A DNA stretch of 64,000 nt. Origin: Sphingomonas sp. PsM26 (lineage in GTDB: Bacteria > Pseudomonadota > Alphaproteobacteria > Sphingomonadales > Sphingomonadaceae). The stretch is taken from the NCBI GenBank assembly GCA_030433805.1, contig JARUXA010000018.1:1-64000 (forward strand), read 5' to 3'. The notes under the pieces were generated by a model. The model had not been told where the DNA came from and made no database searches. It was given only the letters and a program-made list of their open reading frames with translations. Within the stretch, counting starts at the first letter, position 1. Each line of letters opens with the position of its first letter. This document shows positions 50,756 through 59,896 of the stretch, in pieces. The position numbers and the translations under genes are program-made.

Positions 50756-52006
50756 GTGAGCCTCGCGACGGGTGTAACCTGGGGCATTTGTGCGGCCTCC
50801 ACCGCAGGCGTCATCACGCGGCCGTTCCGCTGGCCCGAAGCGATCTGGGCGATGCTGGGGGCGGCGTTGCTGCTCGTGTTCGGGCTGCTCCCATTCTCTG
50901 CCGCGCTCGGCGCGATCGGCAAGGGCACGGACGTCTATCTGTTCCTGATCGGCATGATGCTGCTCAGCGAAACCTGCCGCCGCCACGGCCTGTTCGACTG
51001 GGTCGCCGCAACCGCGGTCAACCACGCGCACGGCTCGCGCCCGCGCCTGTTCCTGCTCGTCTATGCGACCGGGATCGTCACCACGACGTTCCTGTCCAAT
51101 GACGCAACCGCGGTGGTGCTGACCCCCGCCGTCTACGCCGCCGCGCGCAAGGCCGAGGCGGACCCACTGCCGCTGCTGTTCGCCTGCGCATTGATCGCGA
51201 ACGCGGCGAGCTTCGTGCTACCGATCTCCAACCCTGCCAACCTCGTGCTGTACGGCGGGCACATGCCCCCGCTCGGGCGATGGTTCGCGTCGTTCGCGCT
51301 GCCCTCGCTGGCCGCGATCGTCGTGACGTTCCTGATCCTGCGGTATGTCGAACGCGCGCGGATCGTCGGCGACTGCCAGTCCGAGGTCGATCGCACCCCG
51401 CTATCGACCGGGGGCAAGATCGCGCTGGGCGGGATCGTCGCGACCGCCTCCGCGCTGCTGCTGGCATCCGCCTTCGACATCGAACTCGGCCTGCCGACGT
51501 GCATCGCCGGGGTCGCGACGACGCTGGTGGTCGCGCTGGCGACGCGAAGCTCCCCCATTGCCGTGGCACGCGACGTCTCGTGGAGCGTCCTGCCGCTGGT
51601 CGCGGGGCTGTTCGTGCTGGTCGAGGCGCTCGATCATACCGGCGTGATCCGCCACGTCGCCGAGGCGCTCCGTACCGCGTCCGCCGACCCGGCGCGCGGT
51701 GCGCTCACCGCGGGTACGCTGCTCGCGTTCGGATCGAACCTCATCAACAACCTGCCCGCCGGATTGATCGCGAGCAGCGCCGTGCTTCAGGCGCACCCGC
51801 CGCAGATGGTGGTGGATGCGCTGCTGATCGGCGTCGATCTCGGCCCGAACCTGTCGATCACCGGGTCGCTCGCCACGATCCTGTGGCTTCAGGCGATCCG
51901 GCGCGAAGGCGAAGACGTCGGGTTCTGGCGCTTCCTCAAGGTCGGTGTGGTGACGATGATCCCCGCCCTCGCCGCCGCCCTCGCCGCGCGCATCGCGCTC
52001 GGCTGA
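50756..52006 (+). CDS. ArsB/NhaD-type ion permease
   Basis: A 416-residue inner-membrane permease of the ion-transporter superfamily (ArsB, SLC13-like) with about 11 helices. SNDATAVVLTP, ISNPANLVLYGG and NLINNLPAGLI are the duplicated signature loops seen in arsenite exporters. No arsR or arsC gene is nearby, so arsenite is not assured. The start is uncertain: GTG 50756 gives a normal first helix, whereas the earlier GTG at 50633 lies inside the hairpin stem. The MFS gene follows 48 bases later. Confidence 0.78.
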   Translation: MSLATGVTWGICAASTAGVITRPFRWPEAIWAMLGAALLLVFGLLPFSAALGAIGKGTDVYLFLIGMMLLSETCRRHGLFDWVAATAVNHAHGSRPRLFLLVYATGIVTTTFLSNDATAVVLTPAVYAAARKAEADPLPLLFACALIANAASFVLPISNPANLVLYGGHMPPLGRWFASFALPSLAAIVVTFLILRYVERARIVGDCQSEVDRTPLSTGGKIALGGIVATASALLLASAFDIELGLPTCIAGVATTLVVALATRSSPIAVARDVSWSVLPLVAGLFVLVEALDHTGVIRHVAEALRTASADPARGALTAGTLLAFGSNLINNLPAGLIASSAVLQAHPPQMVVDALLIGVDLGPNLSITGSLATILWLQAIRREGEDVGFWRFLKVGVVTMIPALAAALAARIALG

Positions 52007-52054
52007 CGTCCACTAACCGACCGCCCCCTCTCTCAAGCCCCGCGAGACCCCATC

Positions 52055-53317
52055 ATGGCCACTGCCTTCGCTTCTGCCGCATCCGGCGGCTCGACACCGC
52101 GGCGCTCCAAACCGGGCAGCACGCTCGACGCGCTCAACTTCTTCCTCGCCGATGTCCGCGACGGGCTCGGACCGTATCTCGCGATCTATCTCGTCGCGGT
52201 GCGCGGGCCGGCGCATGGCTGGAACGAGGCGACCGTCGGGCTGGTGCTGACGATCGCGGGGATCGTCGGCCTGCTCGCACAAACGCCTGCGGGCGGCCTG
52301 ATCGACCGTAGCAAGAACAAGCCGCGGATCGTGATGATCGCAGCGCTTTTGGTGACATTGAGCAGCCTGTCGCTGCCGATCGTATCTGGCTTCACCGCGG
52401 TGACGGTGACGCAATCGATCGCCGCGGTGGCGGGTGCGGTGTTCGCGCCCGCCATTTCTGCGATCACGCTCGGCCTCGTCGGCCCCAAGCTGTTCGCCAA
52501 GCGCGTCGCGCGCAACGAGGCGTTCAACCACGCGGGCAACGCGGTGTCCGCGGCGCTTGCGGGCGTACTCGCATGGAAGTTCGGTCCGGTCGTGGTGTTC
52601 TGGCTGATGGCGGGCCTGACCGTCGCAAGCATCGCGACGACCTTCCGCATCCGCAATGACGACATCGACAATGCGGTCGCACGCGGGCTCGATTGCGAAC
52701 CCGAGGAAGGCTGCGAGGAACCGAGCGGCTGGAAGGTGCTGGTCGAGAACCGTCCGCTGATGCTGTTCGCGGTGATCGCGTTCCTGTTCCATCTGTCGAA
52801 CGCCGCGATGCTGACCTCGGTCAGCCAGTTGCTCGCCAAGACTGTGGGCAAGGACCAGGCGACCTCGCTCACCGCCGCGTGCATCGTCGCCGCGCAGCTC
52901 GTGATGGTGCCGGTCGCGATCCTCGTCGGGCGGAGTACCGAGCGGTTCGGGACCAAGCCGATCTTCCTGCTCGCGTTCGTCTTCCTCGCTGCGCGCGGCG
53001 CGCTCTACACAGTGTCGAACGATCCCTATTGGCTGGTCGGCGTGCAGGCGCTCGACGGCGTCGGGGCAGGCATCTTCGGGGCGCTGTTCCCGGTGGTGAT
53101 CGCTGACCTGACCGAGGGCAGCGGACGCTTCAACGTCAGCCAGGGCGCGGTCGCGACGACGCAGGGTCTCGGCGCGGCGCTGTCCGCGTCGCTCGCGGGC
53201 GCGATCATCGTCTGGGCGGGGTATAGCGTCAGCTTCCTGACGCTCGCGGCGATCGCGGCGGCGGGGTTCACGCTCTACCTGCTGGCGATGCCCGAGACGA
53301 AGAAGGCGAAGCAATAG
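52055..53317 (+). CDS. MFS transporter
   Basis: A 420-residue transporter with 12 predicted helices. The first helix region has LNFFLADVRDGLGPYLAIYL. The conserved loop motif is GGLIDRSKNKP, and a central cytoplasmic loop is acidic with two cysteines (LDCEPEEGCEEP). The substrate is unknown. The 48-base gap to the ArsB-like gene suggests one transcript. Confidence 0.82.
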   Translation: MATAFASAASGGSTPRRSKPGSTLDALNFFLADVRDGLGPYLAIYLVAVRGPAHGWNEATVGLVLTIAGIVGLLAQTPAGGLIDRSKNKPRIVMIAALLVTLSSLSLPIVSGFTAVTVTQSIAAVAGAVFAPAISAITLGLVGPKLFAKRVARNEAFNHAGNAVSAALAGVLAWKFGPVVVFWLMAGLTVASIATTFRIRNDDIDNAVARGLDCEPEEGCEEPSGWKVLVENRPLMLFAVIAFLFHLSNAAMLTSVSQLLAKTVGKDQATSLTAACIVAAQLVMVPVAILVGRSTERFGTKPIFLLAFVFLAARGALYTVSNDPYWLVGVQALDGVGAGIFGALFPVVIADLTEGSGRFNVSQGAVATTQGLGAALSASLAGAIIVWAGYSVSFLTLAAIAAAGFTLYLLAMPETKKAKQ

Positions 53318-53329
53318 CCACGGCGCCGA

Positions 53330-54238
53330 TCAGTCGATGCGGAGCCCGGTGCTCAACACCTCGAGCACCGCATCGACCTTCGGGCTGAGCTGGCGGCTAC
53401 GCTGCCAGACGAGGTGGAGCGGCAGCCCTTCGGTCGCCTGGTCGGGCAGGACCTCCACCAGATCTCCCCGCGCGAGTTCGTCCGCGATCAGCCAGGTTGC
53501 GAGTTGCGCAATCCCGAACCCCGCCTTGACCGCCTCGACCTGCGCCTCCGCACTGCCGAGCACGATCCGCGGCTCCATCGTGCGGTGTTCCACCCCGCCC
53601 GCACCGTCCGCGAACCGCCACGCGATCGTGCTGCCATCCGCACGACCGTAGAGGATGCAATCGCGCGCCATCACCTCCTCGACCGTTAGGGGCACGCCAT
53701 GGCGCGCAAGATAGGCGGGTGACGCACAGACGATCACGCGCTCCGTCCCGAGATAGCGATGCCCCAGCGCATCCGGCCATGCCGCCATCGTCCCGATCCG
53801 CACCGCAACGTCGATCCCTTCCTCGACGATATCGACCAGCCGATCGGTAAAGGTGATGTGCGGCCGCACGTTCGGATTACGCTCGGCAAAACCTAGCAAC
53901 AGCGGCATCGCGCGCATCCGCCCGAACGCGATCGGCACGTCGACCTTGATCCGCCCGACCACTTCGGACCGATGCGACGCCAGCACCGCCTCCGCCTCGA
54001 CCAGTTCCGCCAGCACGCGGACGCACGTTTCGTAGAACGCTGCCCCCGCCTCGGTCAGCGTCAGCCGCCGCGTGGTCCGGTCGAACAACCGACTGCCAAG
54101 CCGATTCTCGAGCCGCGCCATCGCCTTGCTGATTGCGGAACTCGACAGGTTGAGCCGCTTGCCCGCGGTGGTGAAACTCCCCGCATCCGCCGCGGTGACA
54201 AAGGCCTCGATGCCCTTCAGGCGTTCCGACGGGATCAT
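53330..54238 (-). CDS. LysR-family transcriptional regulator
   Basis: A 302-residue LysR regulator. The N-terminal helix-turn-helix (about residues 5-62) has FVTAADAGSFTTAGKRLNLS and RLENRLGSRLFDRTTRRLTLTEAG in two segments. The effector domain includes VRIGTMAAWPDALGHRYL and AGFGIAQLATWL. It is divergent from an MFS exporter gene, the usual arrangement for control of that gene. The GTNNA-like and palindromic sequences in the 106-base gap are candidate sites. Confidence 0.93.
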   Translation of the reverse strand: MIPSERLKGIEAFVTAADAGSFTTAGKRLNLSSSAISKAMARLENRLGSRLFDRTTRRLTLTEAGAAFYETCVRVLAELVEAEAVLASHRSEVVGRIKVDVPIAFGRMRAMPLLLGFAERNPNVRPHITFTDRLVDIVEEGIDVAVRIGTMAAWPDALGHRYLGTERVIVCASPAYLARHGVPLTVEEVMARDCILYGRADGSTIAWRFADGAGGVEHRTMEPRIVLGSAEAQVEAVKAGFGIAQLATWLIADELARGDLVEVLPDQATEGLPLHLVWQRSRQLSPKVDAVLEVLSTGLRID

Positions 54239-54292
54239 GACACGCTCGCGATTGTGGAATTTCTGTCACAAGTTAGGCGAATTCTTGCCGCG

Positions 54293-54310
54293 TGACGAGA
54301 CGTTTCGTCA
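54293..54310. promoter_or_regulatory. Candidate LysR operator
   Basis: TGACGAGACGTTTCGTCA is a near-perfect palindrome with arms TGACGA/TCGTCA, placed between the LysR gene and the divergent MFS gene. Confidence 0.5.
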
Positions 54311-54344
54311 TCCTACATCGGGCAGACCCGCTGGAGAATGCCCG

Positions 54345-55538
54345 ATGCCGTCTGCCACTATCCCTACCGCCCACGCCGGGGCACCACCGCAAACGCGCGG
54401 TAACGGCCTTGCCGTGCTGTTGCTCGCCATCTCGGCGTTCGTGATCGTCACGACCGAGTTCATCATCGTCGGACTGCTGCCGGGGCTCGCGCGCGATCTC
54501 GACATCTCGGTCGCGGCGGCCGGGCAGCTCGTCACACTCTTCGCGTTCACCGTCATGCTGGCGGGGCCGTTCCTCACCGCGATGCTGTCGCATTTCGAGC
54601 GCAAGCGGCTGTTCGTCGTAATCCTGCTGATCTTCGCAGGGGCCAATGCGCTCGCCGCGGCGGCACCCAATATCTGGATCCTCGGCTTCGCGCGCTTCCT
54701 CCCGGCGCTGGCGCTCCCCGTCTTCTGGGGCACCGCGAGCGAGACCGCAGGGACGCTGGCTGGCCCGGAACGGTCGGGCAAGGCGGTCGCGAACGTCTAT
54801 CTCGGGATCTCGGGTGCGATGGTGCTCGGCATTCCGCTTGGCACGCTCGCGTCGGATGCGTTCGGCTGGCGCGGGACGTTCTGGGGGCTGTCGGGGCTGT
54901 CGTTGCTGATGGGCGTCCTGCTGTTCTTCGTCATGCCGACGCTCGCCCGCCCCGCCCGCGTCCGCCTCGCCGAGCAGGCGCGGATCCTCAAGGACCCGTA
55001 TTTCCTCGGCAATGTCGTGCTGTCGGTGGTGGTCTTCGCCGCGATGTTCACCGCCTACACCTATCTCGCGGACACGCTGCAGCAGATCGCGCATATCCCG
55101 GCGGGTCAGGTCGGCTGGTGGCTGATGGGGTTCGGGATCGTCGGGCTTGGCGGCAACTGGCTCGGCGGGCAGTTCGTCGGCAAGGGGCCGCTGCTGGTGA
55201 CCGCTGTAGCATCGCTGATGCTCGCGGTCGGGATCGCGGCGACCACCGTGTTCGCCGGGTCGCCGGTCTGGCTCGGTGTCGCGCTCGCGGTATGGGGCGT
55301 CGCCAACACCGCGCTCTACCCGATCTGCCAGGTCCGCGTGATGCAATCCGCGAGCCACGCACAGGCACTGGCAGGCACGCTCAACGTGTCGATGGCGAAC
55401 GCCGGGATCGGGCTCGGCGCGATCATCGGCGGGGCGATCATCCTGCATCTGGGCTTGCCGAGCGTCGGCTATGTCGCCGCCGCGATTGCCGTGCTGGCGG
55501 TGGTGCTGACTCCGCTGGTCGCGCGACTGAAGCGCTGA
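54345..55538 (+). CDS. DHA1-family MFS exporter
   Basis: A 397-residue 12-helix transporter of the AraJ/Cmr-like DHA1 group. It has FVIVTTEFIIVGLLPGLARDL in helix 1, PVFWGTASETAG, and the antiporter-type LGIPLGTLASDAFGWR in helix 5. The start at 54345 has GGAG eight bases upstream. It is probably controlled by the divergent LysR protein. Exports a drug or sugar; the substrate is not known. Confidence 0.87.
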   Translation: MPSATIPTAHAGAPPQTRGNGLAVLLLAISAFVIVTTEFIIVGLLPGLARDLDISVAAAGQLVTLFAFTVMLAGPFLTAMLSHFERKRLFVVILLIFAGANALAAAAPNIWILGFARFLPALALPVFWGTASETAGTLAGPERSGKAVANVYLGISGAMVLGIPLGTLASDAFGWRGTFWGLSGLSLLMGVLLFFVMPTLARPARVRLAEQARILKDPYFLGNVVLSVVVFAAMFTAYTYLADTLQQIAHIPAGQVGWWLMGFGIVGLGGNWLGGQFVGKGPLLVTAVASLMLAVGIAATTVFAGSPVWLGVALAVWGVANTALYPICQVRVMQSASHAQALAGTLNVSMANAGIGLGAIIGGAIILHLGLPSVGYVAAAIAVLAVVLTPLVARLKR

Positions 55539-55548
55539 TCTCGCCTTC

Positions 55549-55657
55549 CTCCCCTCCCTGGAAGGGAGGGGATCGAGGGGTGGGTCGGCCCGCAAGTCGA
55601 ACACACGGCCAGCCTCACACCGACCCACCCCCGACCCCTCCCTTTCAGGGAGGGGAG
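55549..55657. repeat. Intergenic palindromic element, family B copy 2
   Basis: About 109 bases. TCCCCTCCCTGGAAGGGAGGGGA forms its own hairpin and, with the GGGGTGGGTCGG segment, pairs with the mirror arm (CCGACCCACCCC ... GGGAGGGGA). It has the same architecture as 28081-28188. Confidence 0.75.
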
Positions 55658-55727
55658 AAACGGGCCCTTGCAGCCCCAAACACCCTTCCCGCGTTGACCA
55701 TCGACGCTGCGCTTAAGGAGCATCCGA

Positions 55728-56639
55728 ATGCCCAAGGTATCCACCGATCACGACTACGCCGCCCGCGATGAGAGTATCGCGATCAACACCTACACCACCG
55801 TCCTGCGCCGCCCGCGCGTGCCGCACGCGCTGTTCGCGACCTATTGGCGCGACGTCCACGGCCCGTTGTGCTCGCGCGTTCCGGGGCTTGGCTGGTACGT
55901 CCAGACCCATTTCGACCGCGCGCAGGACGCGCATCTGTGGCCATCCGTGGAAGGGATTACCCCCTTCCCCGACTACGAACTCGATGGCGGCGTGGAAATC
56001 GGTTTCGCCTCCGCCGAGGATCAGTCGACGTTCAACGATGCCAGTTCGATCCTGTTCGCAGACGAGCAGAACATGTTCGCCGCGACGGTCGCTTATGCGC
56101 TGCCGCAAGGATCGCGCACGCTGGTCGACCGCATTCCCGACCCGATCCCCAATGCGGATGACGGGTTCGACCGGATCCACGTCCACCTCGGTGCAGCGAC
56201 CGATGACCTCGACGCGTTCGGCACCTTCCTGACCGATTTCGCAGAGAAGCTCGCGGCAGAACCGGCGGTGCTCAAGGTCCGGCTTCACCTGCCCGAACGC
56301 TACGACAATGCGAAGCCCGCACCGCCCGCGCCCAACGTCGACCACCGCGTTCCCCCCGAACGCGCCGCGATCGGCATTCTGGAACTCGCGTTCGAATCCC
56401 CGCTGACTCGCCGTGCGTTCCTCGAAAGCGATGCGTTCGCGGCGATCGCGCAAGGGCAGCAGCATGTCCGCCACGCCACTGCCTTCGCGGTCAGCGGGGT
56501 CTATACCTATGTCCGCGACAAGACGCTGACGCTCGCCGGACTGCGCGGCAGCCGCCCGGCGCAACTGATCGAGCGGCTCGGCGCGAACAACCAGGCCGCG
56601 GACGACGTTCGCCAGTTGATTTTGACCGGCCAACTCTGA
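55728..56639 (+). CDS. EthD-domain protein
   Basis: A 303-residue protein with an N-terminal EthD/ferredoxin-like dimeric barrel: LRRPRVPHALFATYWRDVHGPLCSRVPG followed by YVQTHFDR. The region 160-280 looks like a second, degenerate copy (VLKVRLHLPERYD, LELAFESPLTRRAFL). Relatives are linked to degradation of ethers, polyketide-like aromatics or peroxidase-type reactions, with no firm role. It has no obvious operon partner. Confidence 0.75.
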   Translation: MPKVSTDHDYAARDESIAINTYTTVLRRPRVPHALFATYWRDVHGPLCSRVPGLGWYVQTHFDRAQDAHLWPSVEGITPFPDYELDGGVEIGFASAEDQSTFNDASSILFADEQNMFAATVAYALPQGSRTLVDRIPDPIPNADDGFDRIHVHLGAATDDLDAFGTFLTDFAEKLAAEPAVLKVRLHLPERYDNAKPAPPAPNVDHRVPPERAAIGILELAFESPLTRRAFLESDAFAAIAQGQQHVRHATAFAVSGVYTYVRDKTLTLAGLRGSRPAQLIERLGANNQAADDVRQLILTGQL

Positions 56640-56650
56640 ACGGATCGCGG

Positions 56651-56681
56651 CCCTCCGTCCCGACCCGTTCGGGACGGAGGG
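56651..56681. terminator. Hairpin between convergent genes
   Basis: CCCTCCGTCCC pairs perfectly with GGGACGGAGGG over nine bases. It lies between the EthD gene and the convergent response-regulator gene. There is no T-run on either side. Confidence 0.6.
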
Positions 56682-56689
56682 CGCGGCGA

Positions 56690-57505
56690 TCAGGCCGCGC
56701 GCGCCTCGACCCGTGGCAGGAACAGATAGCCGCGGTTGCGCACGGTGCGGATGATCTCGTCGCCGCCGTTGACCGCCAGCTTGCGGCGCAAGCGGCTGAC
56801 ATGGACGTCGATCGTCCGGTCGTTGCAGCTGGGCACGTCGCGTCCGGTCAGATCCGCCAGATCCTCGCGCGAATGGACGATCTGCGGATCGCGCAGGAAG
56901 ATGGCGAGCATCCGATATTCGGTTTCGGTAACCGCGACGATCACCCCGTCGGGCGCGGTGAGCTTGCGGCGGCGCGCATCGAAACTCCAGCCGGCGAACG
57001 CATAGCAATCGGTCGGTGCAGCGCCGGCGTTGCCGATCCCGGTCGTCGTCCCGCGCGCCGCAGTCGACGCGCGACGCCGCAGGACCGAGCGGATCCGCGC
57101 CATGATCTCGCGCGGGCTCGACGGTTTGAGGATATAGTCGTCGGCGCCCATTTCCAGTGCGACGATCCGGTCGATCTCGCTCGAGATCGCGGAGAACATG
57201 ATGATCCCGGGGCCATCCTCGACATGCATCAGCGAGCGCAGGATCGACAGCCCGTCCTCGCCCGGCATCATGATGTCGAGCACGATCAGGTCGCAGTCGC
57301 GGCGGTCCAGCCGGTCGCGCAACGCCGCACCATTCGCCACCGCTTCGGCCCCGAAACCGTTGTCGACCAGGAATTCGGTCAGCAACTCGCGGACGCCGGG
57401 ATCGTCGTCGACGATCACGATCCTTGCGCCCGTGGCGGAGGGGATGGCAGCATTGGCGACGCCGGACGACATCGTGTCGCCGCTGGTATGGAATGTCATG
57501 GTCAT
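56690..57505 (-). CDS. OmpR-family response regulator (orphan)
   Basis: A 271-residue response regulator. The receiver domain (about 28-140) has VDDD, phospho-Asp in LIVLDIMMPGEDG, and LKPSSPREI (conserved Lys). The winged-helix effector ends DVHVSRLRRKL and IRTVRNRGYLFLP. No kinase gene is adjacent on its strand; it is divergent from a second regulator with its own kinase. AGGAG lies four bases before ATG 57505 and ten before ATG 57499, so either start is possible. Confidence 0.92.
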   Translation of the reverse strand: MTMTFHTSGDTMSSGVANAAIPSATGARIVIVDDDPGVRELLTEFLVDNGFGAEAVANGAALRDRLDRRDCDLIVLDIMMPGEDGLSILRSLMHVEDGPGIIMFSAISSEIDRIVALEMGADDYILKPSSPREIMARIRSVLRRRASTAARGTTTGIGNAGAAPTDCYAFAGWSFDARRRKLTAPDGVIVAVTETEYRMLAIFLRDPQIVHSREDLADLTGRDVPSCNDRTIDVHVSRLRRKLAVNGGDEIIRTVRNRGYLFLPRVEARAA

Positions 57506-57655
57506 GCGACTCCTGAAGGAAAGATGCTGCGGCGACGAACTGCACCCTGTCCTTGGCGTGCATTCTTTTCCGGCTTGTTTCCCGCGATGTCGGCGCCGTC
57601 ACAAAAGTGTGGCCGAGCGGCATCACCCGACCGCGGCGATCCGCCGATCGGACAT

Positions 57656-58423
57656 ATGGCGGACACATCGCAATCGCATCGCACCGCGATGACCACGGCT
57701 TTCCAGACCGCCCCCTCCCCATCGCCGCGCGACGCGCCCACGCTGCTCGTCGTCGACGACGATCACGAGATCCGCACGCTGCTGACCGAAAGCCTCAGCC
57801 GCCACGGCTACCGCGTCGAAACCGCCTCGAACGCGCAGGAGATGGACGTCGTGCTCGCGCGGCACCCGGTGTCGCTGGTGCTGCTCGACATCATGATGCC
57901 GGGCGAGGACGGCATTTCCGCATGTCGTCGGATCGCACTGCGCGGCGGTCCGCCGATCGTGTTCCTGAGTGCGCTGGGGGACGAACCCGACCGAATCCTC
58001 GGCCTCGAAATGGGGGCGAGCCATTATCTGACCAAACCGTGCAGCGCGCGCGAGATCCTCGCGACCGTCCGCGCCGCACTGCGCGCGCGCGACGAAATCG
58101 CCGCAGAACCGCGCTATTATTGCTTCCTCGACTGGCGAGTCGATTTCGCCGCGCGCGAGTTGCTCGACGGCAGCGGAATGCTGGTCGACCTGACCGACGG
58201 CGAATTCTCGGTCCTGCGCGCCTTCGTCAAGCGCCCGCGCCGCGTACTGACGCGCGACATCCTGCTGGAGGATGCGCGCGGCCCGGACAGCGACGCCTAT
58301 GACCGCGCGATCGACGTCCAGGTCAGCCGCCTGCGTCGCAAACTCCGCGCGCGCGACGACGAGATCATCCGCACGATCCGCAACGAAGGCTATTTCTTCG
58401 TGCCGTCGGTGACGCGCGCATGA
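57656..58423 (+). CDS. OmpR-family response regulator with partner kinase
   Basis: A 255-residue response regulator. The receiver has LLVVDDDHEIR, phospho-Asp in LVLLDIMMPGEDG and LTKPCSAREI. The winged-helix effector ends DVQVSRLRRKLR and IRTIRNEGYFFVP. It overlaps the kinase gene by four bases (ATGA). Its receiver and effector are clearly related to the divergent regulator 150 bases away. The start is uncertain (ATG 57656 or 57689), because no strong Shine-Dalgarno is visible. Confidence 0.9.
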   Translation: MADTSQSHRTAMTTAFQTAPSPSPRDAPTLLVVDDDHEIRTLLTESLSRHGYRVETASNAQEMDVVLARHPVSLVLLDIMMPGEDGISACRRIALRGGPPIVFLSALGDEPDRILGLEMGASHYLTKPCSAREILATVRAALRARDEIAAEPRYYCFLDWRVDFAARELLDGSGMLVDLTDGEFSVLRAFVKRPRRVLTRDILLEDARGPDSDAYDRAIDVQVSRLRRKLRARDDEIIRTIRNEGYFFVPSVTRA

Positions 58424-59805
58424 CCGTCCGTGCCGCGGCTGAGCCGCTTGCCTACCCCGCCACCACGCCTGCGAACGCCCAAAAGTCTTGGCCGCTGTTC
58501 CTGCGCATCTTCACGATGATGCTGGCGACCGTGCTGCTCGTGCAGATCCTCAATTTCGGCGCGTTCCTGCTGATGCCGCCGCCATCGCCGACGATCTTCA
58601 CGACCAGCCGGATCGCCGCGGTTGCGCGGAGCGGGCGCGATGCCAGCGGGTTGTTGACGGTGCGCATCGCGGATGCGCCGACCATCGCCGTGTCCAACCC
58701 GCGCGACCTGGCACTGGCGCGCGCGATCGCGTTCGATCTGCGGTTGCCGATCGGATCGGTCGTCGTCCATTCCGGGCAACACAAGGGCCCGACGATCATC
58801 GGTGCCTTCCGCCCGCCGATTCCCCCCGGCATGGTCGGCCCCCGGCTGCGCCAGCGTCGCGCGATGGACGATGCGTTGTTCGGCGATTTCACGGTATCGG
58901 TTCGCCATCCCGATGGCGGCTGGCGGACGATCGAACCGGTCGAGCGCCTGCTCCGGCCGTGGCGGTTGCGCTTTATCCTGTGGTTCGTGCTCGCGGTTCT
59001 GGGGATCGCGCCGCTTGCGTGGTGGGTCTCGCGCCGGATCGCCAAGCCGATCGCGTTGTTCGCGGGCGCGGCCGACCGGCTCGGGCGCGATCCGCGCGCC
59101 GCACCGCTGACGCTGTCCGGCCCGCCCGAAATCACCGAGGCCGCCGCCGCGTTCAACCAGATGCAGGAACGGCTCAATCGCTATGTCGAGGATCGCACCA
59201 CGCTGATCGCGGCGGTCGCGCACGATTTGCGAACGCCCCTGATGCGCCTGTCGCTGCGGCTCGAAAAGGCGCCCGATGAGATCCGGCTCGCGGGCGAGGA
59301 GGACATTCGCGAAATGAGCGAGCGGATCGGCGCCGCAATGGCGTTCGTCCGCGAGATGACCCGGCATGTCCGGCGGCAAAGGCTCGACCTGCGCTCGCTC
59401 GCCGAAAGCGTCACGACCGATGCGGCGGATGCCGGGGGCGACGTTACGCTGCTGCCCGGGCCTGCGATCGGGATCGACGGGGACGCTCCGTCGCTCAAGG
59501 CATTGCTGACCAATCTGGTGAGCAATGCGGTGAACTATGCGGGGAATGCGCAAGTCTCGCTCAGCGCCGGCAAGGGCGTCGCGATTATCGAAGTCCGCGA
59601 TACCGGCCCGGGCATGGCCCCTGCCGACCTTGCCCGCGCGTTCGAACCCTTCTTCCGAGCCGAACGATCGCGCAACCGCGACACCGGCGGCACCGGGCTC
59701 GGCCTCGCCAGCGTCCGTGCCGTCGCACGCGCGCATGGCGGCGATGCGACGATCGAGAACCACCCGGACGGCGGATTGCTCGCGCGTGTGACGCTGCCGG
59801 TGTGA
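58420..59805 (+). CDS. EnvZ-like sensor histidine kinase
   Basis: A 461-residue membrane kinase with two transmembrane helices (about 27-50 and 184-205), a periplasmic loop of about 130 residues, a HAMP domain, a HisKA domain with phospho-acceptor His268 (AHDLRTPLMRL), and an ATPase domain with LVSNAVNYA, DTGPGM and GTGLGLASV. The preceding response regulator overlaps it by four bases and is its cognate partner. The periplasmic loop is Pro-rich (RPPIPPGMVGP). The signal is unknown. Confidence 0.92.
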   Translation: MTVRAAAEPLAYPATTPANAQKSWPLFLRIFTMMLATVLLVQILNFGAFLLMPPPSPTIFTTSRIAAVARSGRDASGLLTVRIADAPTIAVSNPRDLALARAIAFDLRLPIGSVVVHSGQHKGPTIIGAFRPPIPPGMVGPRLRQRRAMDDALFGDFTVSVRHPDGGWRTIEPVERLLRPWRLRFILWFVLAVLGIAPLAWWVSRRIAKPIALFAGAADRLGRDPRAAPLTLSGPPEITEAAAAFNQMQERLNRYVEDRTTLIAAVAHDLRTPLMRLSLRLEKAPDEIRLAGEEDIREMSERIGAAMAFVREMTRHVRRQRLDLRSLAESVTTDAADAGGDVTLLPGPAIGIDGDAPSLKALLTNLVSNAVNYAGNAQVSLSAGKGVAIIEVRDTGPGMAPADLARAFEPFFRAERSRNRDTGGTGLGLASVRAVARAHGGDATIENHPDGGLLARVTLPV

Positions 59806-59810
59806 GCCCG

Positions 59811-59833
59811 TTCCCCTGCGCGTGGCAGGGGAA
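59811..59833. terminator. Hairpin after the kinase gene
   Basis: TTCCCCTGC pairs with GCAGGGGAA over five bases, six bases after the kinase stop. No clear T-run, so termination is only likely. Confidence 0.4.
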
Positions 59834-59896
59834 CCGGGGTGGATCAGGGGACGAAGCGCCACCAGTTGTGCGCGGCGAACAGGACGATCCGCAGCA

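Noticed and set aside
50756..53317. Arsenic-resistance operon
   Set aside because: The permease has ArsB-type loops, but no arsR, arsC or arsH lies beside it, so the substrate is not claimed.
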